This document shows positions 35,658-45,780 of a stretch of DNA of 64,000 nucleotides, piece by piece. Position 1 is the stretch's first letter. Every line of letters begins with the position of its first letter. The stretch is from an uncultured Eggerthella sp. (GTDB taxonomy: Bacteria; Actinomycetota; Coriobacteriia; Coriobacteriales; Eggerthellaceae): positions 48,341-112,340 of the forward strand of contig CAUHNN010000004.1 of assembly GCA_959607715.1 (NCBI GenBank), written 5' to 3'. A program made the position numbers and the translations under genes. The notes beneath the pieces were generated by a model that saw only the letters and a list, made by a program, of their open reading frames with translations, was not told the DNA's origin and searched no databases.

Positions 35658-37013
35658 ATGCTTCTGAGCGCTCAATACGTCGTCCCCGTTTCTTCAGAAC
35701 CGATCGAGAACGGGGCCATTCTGGTAAGGGACGGTCGCATCGCCGATATCGGCAAGACGGAGATGATGCGCCTTCGCTATCCCGATGAGGAATTGAAGGA
35801 CTTCGGCATGGCGGCGCTTACGCCCGGCTTCATCGATCTTCATGCCCGTATCGAGGACGCGGTATTCCGCGGCTTGGTGAAGGACCTTCCCTTCGTCAAG
35901 TGGGCGCGCGAGATGGCGAACCTCCGCGGTCGGATCACCGATGCCGAGAAGTACGATTCCGCCTACCTCGGCGGCCTTGAAGCGCTTTCCTCGGGCGTGA
36001 CCACGATCGCCGACACGACGAAAACCGGCGCATGCGTCAAAGCCGTTCAAGACCTCGGCCTGCGCGGCGTTCTCTATCGCGAGGTGGGCGCCATCGACAA
36101 GCGCCTGGTGAGCTACGCTATCAAGAAGGCCGACAACGACCTCGATAAATGGGGCAAGGTCATCGACGCCGACCGCATCACGCTCGGCGTCGCCCCCGAA
36201 TCCGTCTACATGTGCAATCCCGAGCTGTATCGCGAGATGGCCAGGTATGCCACCGACAACGGCGATCTGCCCATCTCCATGAAGCTCGCTGGAAGCCTCG
36301 AGGAGTTCCGCTTCGTCAAGTACGGCGCGACCGCTGGCCTCGATGCGGCTATCGCCGAGCAGGGCTTTATGGAGGTTCCGCCTTGGCTTCCGACTCAGGT
36401 CACTCCGGTCAACTACGTTCTCAACTGGGGCCTGTTCGAGGCCAAGAACGTCATGCTCGTCTACGGCGTGCGCGTCACGGACGAGGACATCGATCATCTC
36501 AAGGCCTACGACGTGTCCATGGCCGTCTGCCCGAGCCTGAACGCCCAGCTCGGCATGGGCGTCGCCCCTGTGAACGAATTCTTGCGCGCAGGTATGCGCT
36601 GCGGTCTGGGAACGGGCGCTCCCGGCTCCATCGACTTCCTCGATATTTTCGCCGAGATGCGCATGGAGCTTCTGATCCAGCGCGCCCTCAACACCGGGGA
36701 ATTCATCGATTCCCAGACGCTGATCGAAATGGGCACGCTGCGCGCCGCTCGCGCATTGCGCATGGATGACGAGATCGGCTCGCTCGAGGTCGGCAAGATC
36801 GCCGACGTCGTCGCCGTCGATCTGTCGGGCTCCCATCAGACCCCCACGACCGATCCCGTCGCTGCGCTTCTTAGCTCGGCGAGCAACGGCGACGTCATGA
36901 TGACGATGGTCGGCGGCGACGTCCTCTACGAGCGCGGTAGGTGGCACGTCGCCGGCGAAGTCGCCAAGAACATCGCCCACGTGCTCGAGATCCGCGGTCG
37001 CCTGCGCGCGTAA
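35658..37013 (+). CDS. Amidohydrolase-family protein lacking metal ligands (probable pseudoenzyme)
   Basis: A 451-residue protein that aligns along its whole length with MTA/SAH deaminases of the amidohydrolase superfamily. Shared parts include TPGFIDLHARIEDAVFRGL, LGMGVAPVNEFLRAGM and SLEVGKIADVVAVDL. From memory of the T. maritima enzyme, the metal ligands are replaced: the second His of HxH is Arg (R64), the strand-5 His is Lys (K209), the strand-6 His is Tyr (Y269), and the strand-8 Asp of GTDG is Gly (G320). Only the first His (H62) remains. The frame is intact with a strong CAGGAGG, so it is expressed but cannot do the usual metal chemistry. Role unknown; it sits before tat and hyp genes. 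Confidence 0.85.
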   Translation: MLLSAQYVVPVSSEPIENGAILVRDGRIADIGKTEMMRLRYPDEELKDFGMAALTPGFIDLHARIEDAVFRGLVKDLPFVKWAREMANLRGRITDAEKYDSAYLGGLEALSSGVTTIADTTKTGACVKAVQDLGLRGVLYREVGAIDKRLVSYAIKKADNDLDKWGKVIDADRITLGVAPESVYMCNPELYREMARYATDNGDLPISMKLAGSLEEFRFVKYGATAGLDAAIAEQGFMEVPPWLPTQVTPVNYVLNWGLFEAKNVMLVYGVRVTDEDIDHLKAYDVSMAVCPSLNAQLGMGVAPVNEFLRAGMRCGLGTGAPGSIDFLDIFAEMRMELLIQRALNTGEFIDSQTLIEMGTLRAARALRMDDEIGSLEVGKIADVVAVDLSGSHQTPTTDPVAALLSSASNGDVMMTMVGGDVLYERGRWHVAGEVAKNIAHVLEIRGRLRA

Positions 37014-37114
37014 GCTCACGCGCGCATCGGCGATATCCTTTGGTCGAAATCTTCGGCCTTCTTGCTATGCCGTGCGCTAAGGTGTGCGGTGAATTGAAGA
37101 AAGAGAATACATCT

Positions 37115-37318
37115 ATGGCTAAGAAGCAGAAAATGACGGCAAAGCAGCTCAAGGAGCGCGAAGAGCGCGCCCTCGAGCGCCAACGGATTGCCGAGCAGAA
37201 GGAGAAGCGCGCCGAGTTGCTCAAGCGCATCTTCGTCATCTCGGTTTGCGTGATCCTTATCCTCGCGCTGTCGTTGCCCACCATGGGCTTGATGTTTCTC
37301 GGCGGTAGCTCTTCGTAG
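37115..37318 (+). CDS. Small single-pass membrane protein (67 aa)
   Basis: A short protein with a strongly charged N-terminal helix (about residues 8-36, Lys/Glu/Arg-rich, e.g. KQLKEREERALERQRIAEQ), likely a coiled coil, followed by one membrane helix (about 39-60, IFVISVCVILILALSLPTMG). The ATG at 37115 follows AAAGAGAATACATCT. The frame is open upstream into the amidohydrolase-like gene, but that part is not protein-like. It lies 50-70 bases before tatA. No family is recognised; a small cytoplasmic-side membrane adaptor is plausible. Confidence 0.65.
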   Translation: MAKKQKMTAKQLKEREERALERQRIAEQKEKRAELLKRIFVISVCVILILALSLPTMGLMFLGGSSS

Positions 37319-37390
37319 GCAGGTCGATCGGGGCCCGAAGGCCCCTGTTCCCGTTTTCGCGAAGGGCGAATGAGAGTAAGGAAGTCCAAC

Positions 37391-37921
37391 TTGTTCGGCA
37401 TAGGTGGTTTTGAGCTATTCATCATCTTGCTGTTCGGTTTCTTGATCTTCGGGCCTGATAAATTGCCCGAAATGGCCAGGACGCTCGGTGCGGCGCTCCG
37501 CAAGTTCAACAAAGCCAAAGAAGAGATGGAAGCTGTCATCAAGGACGAGGTCATCGACATCGATGGCAAACAGGAGAAGAAGAAGGCGTCGGCTTCCCCG
37601 AAAGATGCTGCGCAATCGGGCTCCGATTCGACTGCGCGCTCTTCCCAGGAGAGTTTTGCCGAGCGCAAGGCCCGCTACGACAAGGAGCGTGCCGAGCGCA
37701 ACGATGCGCGTCGCGCCGAGATCGAGGCGAACCGTCGCGCGATGAAAGAGCAGGCGGCTCGCGCCTCCGAATCGCAGAGGTCCTCGTCGGAGGGCCGGGG
37801 TGCCGAGGATGCCTCTACGTCGGCCAAACCAGCCCCGTCTTCGCTTTCCCCCGATGAGCTGTTCGGCACGAAGCCCGCTTCAATGAAGGGTGCTGCGACC
37901 TGCGCGAAGGAAGGTGAGTAG
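37391..37921 (+). CDS. tatA: Twin-arginine translocase subunit TatA/TatB
   Basis: A Tat pore or TatB-like component of 176 residues. It has the N-terminal membrane helix (FGIGGFELFIILLFGFLIF), the FGPDKLPE hinge and an amphipathic helix (MARTLGAALRKFNKAKEEM), then a long charged tail. I choose the TTG at 37391: it has TAAGGAAG six bases upstream, and starting at the ATG 37370 would place MRVRKSN before a helix whose N-terminus faces outward, against the positive-inside rule. The glycine/phenylalanine region and long tail leave TatA versus TatB open. tatC follows two bases after the stop. Confidence 0.85.
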   Translation: MFGIGGFELFIILLFGFLIFGPDKLPEMARTLGAALRKFNKAKEEMEAVIKDEVIDIDGKQEKKKASASPKDAAQSGSDSTARSSQESFAERKARYDKERAERNDARRAEIEANRRAMKEQAARASESQRSSSEGRGAEDASTSAKPAPSSLSPDELFGTKPASMKGAATCAKEGE

Positions 37922-37923
37922 CC

Positions 37924-38784
37924 ATGGCCATCGGACCGGCGCGCATGTCCTTGATGGAGCACCTTGGCGAGCTGCGCATGCGCTTGGTGCGCATCATCGT
38001 CTGTCTCATCGTCGCGACGTGCGTTTTCTACCTCACCACCAATACCGTCGTCCAATTCTTGCTCGCTCCCGTCGCCGAGTTCATGCCCGTCGACGAATCG
38101 GGAAACGTGATGCTCAACGTCTTCGGCGCTTTCGACGCCTTCTCGGTGCGCATCGCCGTGGCGCTGTGGACGGCCGTGGTCGCCACGGCTCCCGTCATCC
38201 TGTGGCAGATCCTCGCGTTTTTCCTGCCGGCGCTCAAGCCGCGTGAGCGCAAATGGTTCATCCCCACGTTCGTCGCGGCCGTCGCCCTCTTCATCGCCGG
38301 GACGGTGTTCTGCTATTGCATCATCCTGAACCCTGCTTTCCAGTGGTTGACCGATCAGGCGTCGGGCTTCGCCACCATCCTTCCCGAGGCAAGTCAATGG
38401 GTCGACATCATCCTCAAGTTCGAGATTGGCTTCGGCATCGGCTTCGAGATGCCGCTCGTCGTCTTCTATCTTGTGATGTTCGAGGTCATTCCTTACAAGA
38501 AACTGCGCTCAAGTTGGCGCGTGGTCTACGTCGGCCTGCTCGTTTTCTCGGCCATGGTCACCCCTGACGCATCGCCGGTCACCATGGCTCTCATGTTCGC
38601 CGCGATGGTCGTTCTGTACGAGGTCAGTCTTCTGGCTGCCCGAATCGGGCTCAGGCGACGCATCAAGCGCCGCGAAGAGGCCAAGAAGGTCGAAGAACGC
38701 GAACGTGCCGAGGCCCATGAGGAAATGGTGCGGGCCAAGAAGAAGTTCGACGAGCATCTTTGGGGAGACGGGAAGGACGATTAG
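37924..38784 (+). CDS. tatC: Twin-arginine translocase receptor TatC
   Basis: A six-helix membrane receptor of 286 residues that binds twin-arginine signal peptides. The cytosolic N-terminal SLMEHLGELRMRLVR contains the essential Glu region. FGAFDAFSVRIAVAL, the LKPRERK loop and the C-terminal TPDASPVTMALMFAAMVVLYEVSLL are all typical. A highly charged cytoplasmic tail of about 45 residues follows the last helix. It lies in one operon with tatA upstream and hypA three bases downstream. Confidence 0.96.
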   Translation: MAIGPARMSLMEHLGELRMRLVRIIVCLIVATCVFYLTTNTVVQFLLAPVAEFMPVDESGNVMLNVFGAFDAFSVRIAVALWTAVVATAPVILWQILAFFLPALKPRERKWFIPTFVAAVALFIAGTVFCYCIILNPAFQWLTDQASGFATILPEASQWVDIILKFEIGFGIGFEMPLVVFYLVMFEVIPYKKLRSSWRVVYVGLLVFSAMVTPDASPVTMALMFAAMVVLYEVSLLAARIGLRRRIKRREEAKKVEERERAEAHEEMVRAKKKFDEHLWGDGKDD

Positions 38785-38787
38785 GCC

Positions 38788-39162
38788 ATGCACGAGCTTG
38801 GGATCATGACCGGCGTCATGGAGTCGGTCGAGCAGGCGGCTCGCGATGCGGGGGCCGAACGCGTCTTGAGGATCCGCCTGGACGTCGGCGAGATGACCGA
38901 GGCGGTTGAGACGGCGCTCCGCTTCGCTTTCGAGGCCCTTTCCGAGGGGACGCTTTGCGAAGGCGCCGAATTCGAGGTCAACATGATCGCCCCGCAGAGC
39001 GTTTGCCTGGAATGCGGCGAGCGCTACGAGCATGATCGCTTCCATATGGTGTGTCCGTCGTGCGGCAGTCCCTTCACCCAGCTTGTCGCCGGCAAGGAGC
39101 TGCGCATCGACTCCATCGAAGTCGACGTGCCCGACGAGGAGCAGGACGGCGCGGCCGAGTAG
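38788..39162 (+). CDS. hypA: Hydrogenase nickel incorporation protein HypA
   Basis: A 124-residue nickel metallochaperone for [NiFe]-hydrogenase maturation. The N-terminal MHELGI provides the nickel-binding His. The zinc site is two pairs, CLECG and CPSCG. The central VLRIRLDVGEMTEAV segment is typical. It starts three bases after tatC and is followed by hypB. No hydrogenase subunit, hypC-F or other accessory gene is in this window, so the target enzyme lies elsewhere. Confidence 0.95.
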   Translation: MHELGIMTGVMESVEQAARDAGAERVLRIRLDVGEMTEAVETALRFAFEALSEGTLCEGAEFEVNMIAPQSVCLECGERYEHDRFHMVCPSCGSPFTQLVAGKELRIDSIEVDVPDEEQDGAAE

Positions 39163-39226
39163 GCCAGTGCCGCCCGGGTTTTCGCGGCTTGGCATCCGAG
39201 AGGTAATTTCGAAAGGGAGGTTTTCG

Positions 39227-39877
39227 ATGCAGATCGATATGAAGCAACCTATTTTGGATAAGAACGACAAACTGGCGCAGAGCAATCGCGACCTTTTCAA
39301 GGAGAAGAAGGTCTTCGTTCTCGATCTTCTCGCCTCTCCCGGCTCGGGTAAGACGTCCACCATCCTCGCGACCATCGAGGCGCTGCGCGACGAGTTCAAC
39401 ATCGCTGTGATCGAGGGGGACATCGCTTCTTCGGTCGATTCCGAGAAGATCAAGCAGCAGGGCATCGCCGCTGTCCAGATCAACACGGGCGGAGCCTGCC
39501 ATCTGGAAAGCGACATGATCCGTCGGGCCGTCGACGTGCTCGATCTCGATAACCTCGATCTCATCATCATCGAGAATGTGGGCAATCTCGTGTGCCCGAC
39601 CGATTTCGATCTGGGCGAGAACATGAAAGCCATGATCCTTTCTGTGCCCGAGGGGGACGACAAGCCCCTCAAGTACCCCGGCGTCTTCCAAGCCGCCTCG
39701 GCCATCGTCTTGAACAAGGTCGATACGCTCCCGGTGTTCACCTTCGACAAGGAGCTTTTCTACGACCACATCAAGAACTTGAATCCCACTGCCCCCATCT
39801 TCCCCCTCTCCGCCACCAACGGCGAAGGCGTCGATGCCTGGGCCGAATGGCTCGCCGAGAAGATTCGGGCGCTGTAA
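39227..39877 (+). CDS. hypB: Hydrogenase maturation GTPase HypB
   Basis: A GTPase of 216 residues that drives nickel insertion with HypA. The P-loop is LLASPGSGKTST, followed by GDIASSVDSEKI, the conserved Cys in NTGGACHLES, ENVGNLVCPTDFDLGE and the guanine-binding NKVD. It lacks the His-rich nickel storage stretch and the CxxGCxC N-terminus of some HypBs. The ATG at 39227 has GAAAGGGAGG upstream. A terminator follows about 20 bases after the stop, ending the tat-hyp operon. Confidence 0.95.
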   Translation: MQIDMKQPILDKNDKLAQSNRDLFKEKKVFVLDLLASPGSGKTSTILATIEALRDEFNIAVIEGDIASSVDSEKIKQQGIAAVQINTGGACHLESDMIRRAVDVLDLDNLDLIIIENVGNLVCPTDFDLGENMKAMILSVPEGDDKPLKYPGVFQAASAIVLNKVDTLPVFTFDKELFYDHIKNLNPTAPIFPLSATNGEGVDAWAEWLAEKIRAL

Positions 39878-39897
39878 GACCGCTCCATATCGCTTTC

Positions 39898-39926
39898 GAA
39901 AGCCGCCGTCAGGGCGGCTTTCTTTC
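39898..39926 (+). terminator. Terminator after hypB
   Basis: The stem GAAAGCCGCC / GGCGGCTTTC with a short loop is followed by TTTCCT. Confidence 0.85.
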
Positions 39927-39981
39927 CTCTTGGACGCGATCTTTGACCTACGAGGCGGGGCGTGGTGGACGAGGGGGCGGG

Positions 39982-41202
39982 TTAGGTGCGCGCTTTGCCG
40001 TCGCGTCCGGCGAAAAGAGCGACTGCGCACTGGAGGGCGCCCAGCGCGACCATGAAGGCGAGCGGGCTTGAGAAGCCCGCGCTGGCTTCGGCGATGAAGC
40101 CGAAGAGGGAAGGGCCGCCCGAAGCGAGAAGGTAGCCGAATGACTGGGCGATCCCGGAAAGCGCAACCGTTTCGTCGTGGGTCGTTCCGCGCAACGAGAT
40201 CAGCGTGAGCGCCACGACGAGGGAGGCCCCTTGCCCGATTCCCCCCAGCACGCTCCATGCAAGCGAGGCGCCGGGGGCGACGAGCCACCCGAGGCTCGCG
40301 GCGAGGAGGGGCAAGCTCGCCAAAAGCCCAGCGCAGATCTGATTGCCGCCCACGTACATGAAGCGGGGTATCAGCAAGCCCGACAAGATCCCGATGGCCT
40401 GGAAAAGGAAAAGCTGCACGCCCGCTTCGGCGCTCGTCGCGCCATTCGCCTCCACGAAACTCGGGATCCAGGTGCACAGCGTGTAGAACGCAGCCGATTG
40501 AAGGCCCATGAAGAGGGTGATGGCGTAGGTGCTCGGTCGCCGCCAGAGGGACAATTCGCCCTTAGGCGCCGTGGCGGGCCTCTCGTCTTCGCGTGACGTC
40601 GCGTGCTTTTGGCGGGCGGCGTGGGACAGCGCGGGGCGTTTGCGCATGCGCATCAGCCAAAGGAAAGCGGCGAGGAGGGCTGGTGCGGCCCAGATCGACA
40701 GCGCTCCCCTCCAGCCACCGAGGGCCTCTTCCGCATATGACGCGCTGAGTCCGGCGATTGCGGAGCCGAGCGTGACGCAGGCGGAATAGGCGCCTGTCGC
40801 TATCGGGATGCAGTCGGGATAGTCTCGCTTGACGATGGTGGGGGCGAGCACGTTGCCTACGGCGATCGCAGCGCCTATCGCGACGGTTCCCGCCCAGAGG
40901 GCACCTTGCCCGAACGCGGAACGCAGGAGGCATCCAGCTGCAAGGACGAGCAGGGAGGCGAAAAGCACCTTGTCCGTCTCGAAGCGCTTGGTGAGGAAGC
41001 CGACGGTGCAGCTGGCGGCGGCGAAGGCGAGAAGGGGAAGGGCCCCGAGCAGGCCGAGGAGCGATTCGCCCCACCCGAGATCCGCGCCGATGTCGGAGAG
41101 GATCGGGCCAACCGCGATGATGGCGGGCCTGAGGTTGAGGGCGACGAAGAAGATGACGCCGGCGAGCATTCCCGTGCGGACGGTGCGCATTCGATTGTTC
41201 AC
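39982..41202 (-). CDS. CynX/NimT-family MFS transporter
   Basis: A 12-helix major facilitator of 406 residues. The family hallmark NLRPAIIAVGPILSDI follows the first helix. WRGALSIWAAPAL and GIGQGASLVVALTLISLR are other family-like segments. CynX-type permeases are linked to cyanate or nitroimidazole but most substrates are unknown. An ATG at 41235 is in frame, but the GTG at 41202 has GGAGGGAG just upstream, so I take it as the start. It is divergent from groES and separated from it by a 428-base region. Confidence 0.85.
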   Translation of the reverse strand: MNNRMRTVRTGMLAGVIFFVALNLRPAIIAVGPILSDIGADLGWGESLLGLLGALPLLAFAAASCTVGFLTKRFETDKVLFASLLVLAAGCLLRSAFGQGALWAGTVAIGAAIAVGNVLAPTIVKRDYPDCIPIATGAYSACVTLGSAIAGLSASYAEEALGGWRGALSIWAAPALLAAFLWLMRMRKRPALSHAARQKHATSREDERPATAPKGELSLWRRPSTYAITLFMGLQSAAFYTLCTWIPSFVEANGATSAEAGVQLFLFQAIGILSGLLIPRFMYVGGNQICAGLLASLPLLAASLGWLVAPGASLAWSVLGGIGQGASLVVALTLISLRGTTHDETVALSGIAQSFGYLLASGGPSLFGFIAEASAGFSSPLAFMVALGALQCAVALFAGRDGKART

Positions 41203-41511
41203 GCGGCTCCCTCCGTTTCCGTTCGCCAAGACCATCGCCTCATACCATTATCGGTGTTCGTCGCCACGATTCGAGCCGTTTCGGGAGAGGTGGCCCGCGC
41301 GAGGGCGAGAGGGGTTTCGCGAAGCGCGTCACGCTGCCGAAAAAGGCAACAATGCGGCAACGAAATGGTTCGAATCACGTATCATCCGGAGCCGTTTTCG
41401 CTCCTTTCATGGGAGAAGCGATGGAAAAGACCAGGTCACAAGGTGTATTGCGATTTCATTCCGGGCCATTAAGATCTAAGTCGGATACACTCACATTTTC
41501 TCCTTGAATAG
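41203..41511. other. Gene-free part of the CynX-groES intergenic region
   Basis: About 300 bases upstream of the groES promoter. A 35-codon frame (41366-41473) with low-quality content is the only candidate and is probably not a gene. I see no riboswitch or repeat. It presumably holds the divergent promoter of the CynX-type gene. Confidence 0.5.
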
Positions 41512-41540
41512 TTGCAATCGACTTGCAAGTTGCTAGTATG
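41512..41540 (+). promoter_or_regulatory. groESL promoter
   Basis: -35 TTGCAA (41512-41517) and -10 TAGTAT (41535-41540) with a 17-base spacer. It lies immediately upstream of the CIRCE element. Confidence 0.6.
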
Positions 41541-41549
41541 TATAGGCGT

Positions 41550-41576
41550 TAGCACTCCCCGAGGTTGAGTGCTAAT
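41550..41576. promoter_or_regulatory. CIRCE operator (HrcA binding site)
   Basis: A perfect match to the consensus: TTAGCACTC, nine bases, GAGTGCTAA. It overlaps the expected groESL transcription start. HrcA repressor bound here blocks transcription until heat shock; hrcA itself is not in the window. Confidence 0.95.
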
Positions 41577-41630
41577 CGATACCAGGTACCAACGCGCCTT
41601 GCGCGAATCAATGGTGAAAGGAAGTTCGTT

Positions 41631-41921
41631 ATGAATCTCAAGCCGCTCGGTGATCGCATCGTCGTTAAGCAGGATGATGCCCAGGAAACCACGGCTGGCG
41701 GTCTCTACATCGCCGCTGAATCCAAGGAAAAGCCGCAGACCGGCGTCGTTCTTGCCGTGGGCGAGGGCAAGGTCAACAACGAGGGCGAGCATCTTCCCAT
41801 GCCCGTCAAGGTTGGCGACCGCGTTCTCTACGGTAAGTACGGCGGAACCGAAGTCGACGTCGAGGGCGAGAAGGTCCTGATCCTCCGCGCCGATGATATC
41901 TACGCGGCTTTCGTCGACTAA
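41631..41921 (+). CDS. groES: Co-chaperonin GroES
   Basis: A heptameric lid of 96 residues for the GroEL cage. It begins MNLKPLGDRIVVKQDDAQETTAGG (mobile loop region), followed by KEKPQTGVVLAVGEGK and GDRVLYGKYGGTEV. The ATG at 41631 has GAAAGGAAG upstream. The CIRCE element and promoter are directly before it, and groL follows 48 bases downstream in the same transcript. Confidence 0.97.
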   Translation: MNLKPLGDRIVVKQDDAQETTAGGLYIAAESKEKPQTGVVLAVGEGKVNNEGEHLPMPVKVGDRVLYGKYGGTEVDVEGEKVLILRADDIYAAFVD

Positions 41922-41969
41922 GCACTCTCGTAGATCAACGCTCGTACGTTTCTGGAAAGGAAAGTCCAC

Positions 41970-43607
<1,638 letters not shown>

Positions 43608-43630
43608 TCCCATCTGCAGCTATCCATTCG

Positions 43631-43676
43631 GGGAGAGGCCGCGTTGCCGTAAAGGCGAGCGGCCTCTCCCTTTTCC
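43631..43676 (+). terminator. Terminator after groL
   Basis: A hairpin with arms GGGAGAGGCCGC and GCGGCCTCTCCC is followed by TTTTCC. Confidence 0.9.
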
Positions 43677-43745
43677 ATTGTTTTGCCCCAAGCGCATCGC
43701 TCGGGTATTCTAGGGGGCGTATCAGACGACGAGGAAGAAGGGCGC

Positions 43746-44711
43746 ATGGAAGTATTCGCTCATGCGGGTGTTCAGATGCTCATCCTGTTCACCCTCGTGT
43801 TGATCGGTGCGGTGGCACGCAAGCGGAAACTCATGAGCGACCGGTTCGACAGCGCGCTTTCCTACTTGGTCATGACCGTAGCGCTTCCCGGCATGATCCT
43901 CGATTCCGTTCTGGGCAACGGCAATCTGCCGAGTACCGAGACGATCTTCATGATGATGCTGTACTCGACGATCGCCTATGGGGCCATCTGCTTGTTCGCT
44001 TTCCTCGTGGTGAAGATCTTCTACCGCGGCGTTCCGAAGGCCGCTCGCGGAGCCCACGCTTTCCTTATCGCGTTCGGCAATACCGGCTTCATCGGCTTCG
44101 CCGTCCTGGGCGCCATCCTCGGTGATGATGCAGTGCTCTACGGCGCTATATACAACATCCCCTACAATGCTTTCATGTTCTCCGTGGGCATGATGTTCAT
44201 CGCGCTCACGGGTTCCTCCGATTCGCCCGGCGGCAGGGCTTCTCGCTCCGAGAGGCTGAAGGCGATAGGGAAGAGCCTGGTCAGCCCCTGCATGATCAGC
44301 TGTCTCGTTTCGGTCGTCCTGGCGGTGCTCCATATCACCGACGATGGGTACGTGGGGCAGACCTGCGAGTTGCTGGGTCAGATGACGGTCCCCGCGGCGA
44401 TGCTCCTCATCGGCTCGACGCTGGCGAAGATGCCCATCAAGGAGATGATCAACGACGGTTGGTCGTACCTCACTTCGATGATGAGGCTCGCGATCGTTCC
44501 GCTGCTGCTGTATTTCATTGGCGGCATGTTCATTCACGATCCGTTCATCCTGGCGGTGATCGTGATCGAGTCGGCCATGCCTGCAGCATCCACCGGTATC
44601 ATGATGTGCCTTACCTACGGAGGAGACACCAGGACGATGTCGCGGGGAACGTTCCTGACCACGGTCTTCTCGCTCGTTTCGCTGCCGCTGCTGGCGCTGC
44701 TGGTGGTGTAG
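43746..44711 (+). CDS. AEC-family transporter
   Basis: A 10-helix membrane carrier of 321 residues in the auxin efflux carrier family (bile/arsenite/organic-acid carriers). Signatures are LSYLVMTVALPGMILDSVL in the first half with its helix-breaking Pro, AFLIAFGNTGFIGFAVL, and the C-terminal ESAMPAASTGIMMCLTYGGD. Bacterial members often export malate or related anions; the substrate here is unknown. The ATG at 43746 has GAGGAAGAAGGGCGC upstream. An rRNA-methylase gene follows 25 bases later. Confidence 0.88.
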   Translation: MEVFAHAGVQMLILFTLVLIGAVARKRKLMSDRFDSALSYLVMTVALPGMILDSVLGNGNLPSTETIFMMMLYSTIAYGAICLFAFLVVKIFYRGVPKAARGAHAFLIAFGNTGFIGFAVLGAILGDDAVLYGAIYNIPYNAFMFSVGMMFIALTGSSDSPGGRASRSERLKAIGKSLVSPCMISCLVSVVLAVLHITDDGYVGQTCELLGQMTVPAAMLLIGSTLAKMPIKEMINDGWSYLTSMMRLAIVPLLLYFIGGMFIHDPFILAVIVIESAMPAASTGIMMCLTYGGDTRTMSRGTFLTTVFSLVSLPLLALLVV

Positions 44712-44736
44712 ACCACGACGACAAGGAGTTATTCCC

Positions 44737-45573
44737 ATGATCGAATCGATTCGATCTCTCGATGATCCGCGCGTCGACGTGTTCGCGCGCATGACCGATG
44801 TGCAGCTACGCAGTCGCCTCGAGCCCGAGCGCGGCATCTTCATCGCGGAATCGGATAAGGTGATCGATCGCGCGCTTGCCGCCGGCTACGAGCCCCTTTC
44901 CCTCCTGATTCCCGATCATCGTCTCGAGCGCATGCGTCCCTTGATCGAGCGCTTGGAGGGGCGCGAAGGGGGCGAGGTGGCGGTGTTCGTGGCCTCGGCT
45001 GAAGAGATCGAGAAGCTCGCTGGCTACGAGTTGACTCGCGGTGTCCTTTGCGCGATGAGGCGCAAAGCGCTTCCGAGCGTCGAGTCCGTCGTCGCGAAGG
45101 CGCATCGCGTTGCGGTGCTTGAGGATTTGACCAACCACACCAATGTCGGCGCGGCGTTTCGCAGCGCCGCGGCGCTCGGCATCGATGCGGTTCTCGTCAC
45201 CCCTTCGTGCAGCGACCCGCTGTATCGCCGTGCCGTTCGCGTCTCCATGGGCACGGTGTTCCAGGTCCCCTGGACGCGGATCGGGGCAGAAGAGGACGCG
45301 TCCTGGCCCGATGGCGGAATCGCCGAGCTGAAGCGCTTGGGCTTCACGACCGCCGCCATGGCCCTCTCCGATGATTCGATTCCCCTCGACGACCCGCTGC
45401 TCAAGGAATGCGACAAGATCGCGATCGTGCTCGGCACGGAAGGCGACGGTCTCTCTCGGCGCACCATCGCCGCATGCGATCATACGGTCCGCATCCCCAT
45501 GGCCCATGGCGTCGATTCGCTCAACGTCGCGGCGGCGAGCGCGGTCGCCTTCTGGGAGCTGCGTCGTCGCTGA
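44737..45573 (+). CDS. TrmH/SpoU-family RNA 2-O-methyltransferase
   Basis: A SPOUT methyltransferase of 278 residues with an N-terminal substrate-binding domain (IFIAESDKVIDRALAAGYEP). The knot motifs are LEDLTNHTNVGAAFRSAAALG (motif 1), IVLGTEGDGLSRRTI (motif 2) and IPMAHGVDSLNVAAASAVAF (motif 3). The target could be rRNA or tRNA. It lies just before tRNA-Gln and another SpoU gene (rlmB). It is a distinct paralogue of RlmB by its longer N-terminal domain. Confidence 0.9.
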   Translation: MIESIRSLDDPRVDVFARMTDVQLRSRLEPERGIFIAESDKVIDRALAAGYEPLSLLIPDHRLERMRPLIERLEGREGGEVAVFVASAEEIEKLAGYELTRGVLCAMRRKALPSVESVVAKAHRVAVLEDLTNHTNVGAAFRSAAALGIDAVLVTPSCSDPLYRRAVRVSMGTVFQVPWTRIGAEEDASWPDGGIAELKRLGFTTAAMALSDDSIPLDDPLLKECDKIAIVLGTEGDGLSRRTIAACDHTVRIPMAHGVDSLNVAAASAVAFWELRRR

Positions 45574-45627
45574 GGCCATTCCTTCGCTCGTCGTTTTCTC
45601 CTCGTTTTCGTCTTCGGGCAAATACGC

Positions 45628-45633
45628 TATAAT
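45628..45633 (+). promoter_or_regulatory. -10 element of tRNA-Gln
   Basis: A perfect TATAAT lies 20 bases upstream of the mature tRNA. The -35 is not clear. Confidence 0.55.
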
Positions 45634-45653
45634 CCCAAGGTGCTTTAGAGCAC

Positions 45654-45727
45654 TGGGCCATCGTCCAATGGTAGGACTCTGGTTTTTGGTACCAGTTATG
45701 TAGGTTCGAATCCTGCTGGCCCAGCCA
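45654..45727 (+). tRNA. tRNA-Gln (anticodon TTG)
   Basis: Acceptor arms TGGGCCA and TGGCCCA pair, with a G discriminator and encoded CCA. The anticodon stem CTGGT/ACCAG encloses a loop reading TTG (codon CAA). The T arm carries GGTTCGAATCC. Confidence 0.96.
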
Positions 45728-45738
45728 TTTCGCTGATC

Positions 45739-45763
45739 AACCTCTCTTCGGAGAGGTTTTTTA
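45739..45763 (+). terminator. Terminator after tRNA-Gln
   Basis: The stem AACCTCTC / GAGAGGTT with a TTCG tetraloop is followed by TTTTTAC. It lies just before the rlmB start. Confidence 0.9.
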
Positions 45764-45780
45764 CTAGAAGGAGAAGCAGC

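Noticed and set aside
41366..41473. A 35-codon frame upstream of groES
   Set aside because: No ribosome binding site and no domain; it lies in the promoter-containing region.
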